Assembly: GCA_034408875.1 (NCBI GenBank)
Contig: JAWXCJ010000176.1
Location: forward strand, 1 to 6,185
From: JANNHK01 sp034408875
GTDB lineage: Bacteria; Actinomycetota; Acidimicrobiia; IMCC26256; PALSA-610
Direction of reading: 5' to 3'
Length of the DNA stretch: 6,185 bases
Shown: piece after piece, positions 5,602 through 6,185 of the stretch
Position numbering within the stretch: position 1 is the stretch's first letter
Layout: each line of letters begins with the position of its first letter
Program-made: the position numbers and the translations under genes
The notes under the pieces: model-generated
The model's input: the letters and a program-made list of their open reading frames with translations, nothing else
Told to the model about the DNA's origin: nothing
Databases searched by the model: none

Positions 5602-5963
5602 GTGGGTTCGGCCGCGACCTGCAACTCCGCGAGGAGTTCTTGTGACTCGGACAGCGAGTTGATCAAGACGCGCTTCGCCGCGTCGAGCAACCGCACGACT
5701 TCCGGGTCACGAATCGCGTAGATCACCGACGTCGCCTCTTTGCGGGTCGTGACCAAGCCGGCCCGGCGCAAAACCCCGAGTTGCTGCGAAAGGTGCGACG
5801 CCTCGATGCCCACCTGGGGTTGAAGTTCGCCCACCGAGCACTCGCCGCCGGCCAGGATCTCGAGCACCCGGATCCGCGCCGGATGCGCGAGCGCGCGGAA
5901 CAGGTCGGCCTTAATCGCCGCGAGCGGCCGGCGCATGGCGGCTTCGAGCGCGCGGGCGGGCAT
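5598..5963 (-). CDS. ArsR/SmtB-family winged-helix repressor
   Basis: A 121-residue dimeric DNA-binding repressor. I chose the ATG at 5963 because GGAGG stands six bases upstream; the frame is open further upstream to 6011 but without family-like sequence. Core features: an N-terminal helix (DLFRALAHPARIRVLEIL, about residues 20-37), the recognition region SVGELQPQVGIEASHLSQQL (43-62), and the wing RRAGLVTTRKEATSVIYAI (66-84). The metal-binding ELCVCDL box of classical ArsR is absent and only one cysteine (Cys42) is present, so neither arsenite-type three-Cys sensing nor two-Cys persulfide sensing (SqrR/BigR type) fits directly. The inducer is unknown. Its stop overlaps the SulP start (GTGA), so the two genes form a coupled operon and the protein probably controls anion uptake along with its own synthesis. 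It looks intact. Confidence 0.9.
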   Translation of the reverse strand: MPARALEAAMRRPLAAIKADLFRALAHPARIRVLEILAGGECSVGELQPQVGIEASHLSQQLGVLRRAGLVTTRKEATSVIYAIRDPEVVRLLDAAKRVLINSLSESQELLAELQVAAEPT

Positions 5964-5969
5964 CGTGCT

Positions 5970-5974
5970 CCTCC
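5970..5974 (-). promoter_or_regulatory. Ribosome binding site of the arsR-like gene
   Basis: GGAGG on the minus strand lies six bases before the ATG at 5963. It is the strongest Shine-Dalgarno sequence in the window and fixes the start of the repressor. Confidence 0.8.
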
Positions 5975-6010
5975 GGGGGATGTGGTGGTCGATTCCTCGA
6001 CGGCCAAGCA

Positions 6011-6030
6011 TTAGAACTTTACAATCTTAA
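6011..6030 (-). promoter_or_regulatory. AT-rich promoter/operator region of the arsR-sulP operon
   Basis: This 20-base patch is far richer in A/T than its surroundings. On the minus strand it holds two TANNNT hexamers, TAAGAT (6024-6029) and TAAAGT (6016-6021), either of which could be a -10 box with a leader of about 45-55 bases. The patch is an imperfect dyad (TTAGAA...TCTTAA, 4 of 6 arm positions symmetric), as expected for an ArsR operator, but the symmetry is weak. No -35 box stands out. Confidence 0.4.
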
Positions 6031-6043
6031 CAGATAGGCAGGG

Positions 6044-6185
6044 ATGCGTGGTGCCCCCGAACTCGACGACGCGCACGGGGTACGCGTGAACAAGAAGTTG
6101 ATCCAGCACGTCAGGGGCGAGCTGGGTATCAGCGGCCTCCCGGCCCGCCGACGAGCGCAACCGAATCTGATCAACCGGGCGACCA
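6044..6185 (+). mobile_element. IS3-family transposase OrfB fragment running off the right edge
   Basis: The frame starting at the ATG at 6044 is open to the window end. It reads MRGAPELDDAHGVRVNKKLI, QHVRGELGISGLPARRRAQP, NLINRAT. This matches the helix-turn-helix-like region of IS3-type OrfB transposases, ahead of the DDE catalytic core: they typically carry GAPRIHAEL, HGVRV..K.., ELGI.GLP and a basic stretch followed by NL.N.AT. Compared with that pattern, the bases for RIHA seem to be missing between GAP and EL, and a stop (TAG, 6035-6037) closes the frame upstream, so at least the 5' part is probably degenerate. No terminal inverted repeat is visible here. The catalytic DDE residues would lie beyond the window. 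Confidence 0.62.

Noticed and set aside
5026..5721. A 231-codon plus-strand open frame rich in Arg, Asp and His
   Set aside because: It is antisense to the SulP and arsR genes, both with clear family motifs, and its composition is that of a high-GC shadow frame.
1..6185. CRISPR arrays, tRNA or rRNA genes
   Set aside because: I looked for spaced direct repeats and for tRNA- or rRNA-like sequence by eye and found none.

Overview
The window is about two thirds G+C, with G/C-rich third codon positions, frequent GTG starts and protein families typical of high-GC Actinobacteria. I cannot name a genus from the sequence alone. It is an accessory, eroding stretch: only the alcohol dehydrogenase (cut by the window edge), a two-gene nucleotidyltransferase/XRE operon and an ArsR regulator look intact. 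Almost everything else is a truncated, frameshifted or internally deleted gene remnant.

Layout, left to right. Positions 1-912 (+) hold the C-terminal ~300 residues of a zinc-dependent alcohol dehydrogenase. Its stop overlaps an ATG that opens a C-terminal fragment of a RibD_C/dihydrofolate-reductase-like protein (909-1247, +). Next, a minus-strand Cys-rich protein of unknown function (1302-1607) meets, head to head, the broken 3' end of a large LuxR/LAL-type regulator gene (about 1629-2192, +). That relic has an in-frame stop and an internal deletion that joins its TPR-like region to its LuxR helix-turn-helix.

Positions 2282-3435 (-) carry the most interesting unit: an AbiEii/MenT-like nucleotidyltransferase gene, then an XRE-type HTH gene coupled to it through a TGATG overlap. 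A perfect 8-4-8 palindrome sits 2 bases upstream of the first ATG and covers a TATGAT -10 hexamer placed exactly where a leaderless mRNA would need it. It reads as an autoregulated toxin-antitoxin or defence cassette. Directly upstream are the wrecks of what looks like a second nucleotidyltransferase cassette: a frameshifted, C-terminally truncated DUF6036-like gene (3463-3746) and a truncated small partner gene (3688-3921). The live operon's promoter begins at the point where the DUF6036-like homology ends.

Positions 3953-5963 (-) are an ArsR-family regulator and a SulP anion transporter coupled by a GTGA overlap. The SulP gene is broken by a frameshift at a tandem 7-bp repeat. An AT-rich promoter-like patch lies upstream of arsR (about 6011-6030), and the right edge (6044-6185, +) holds part of an IS3-type transposase OrfB. 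The transposase piece and the many deletions suggest a region shaped by mobile-element activity and decay. All family assignments come from recognising motifs by eye; no database search was possible.
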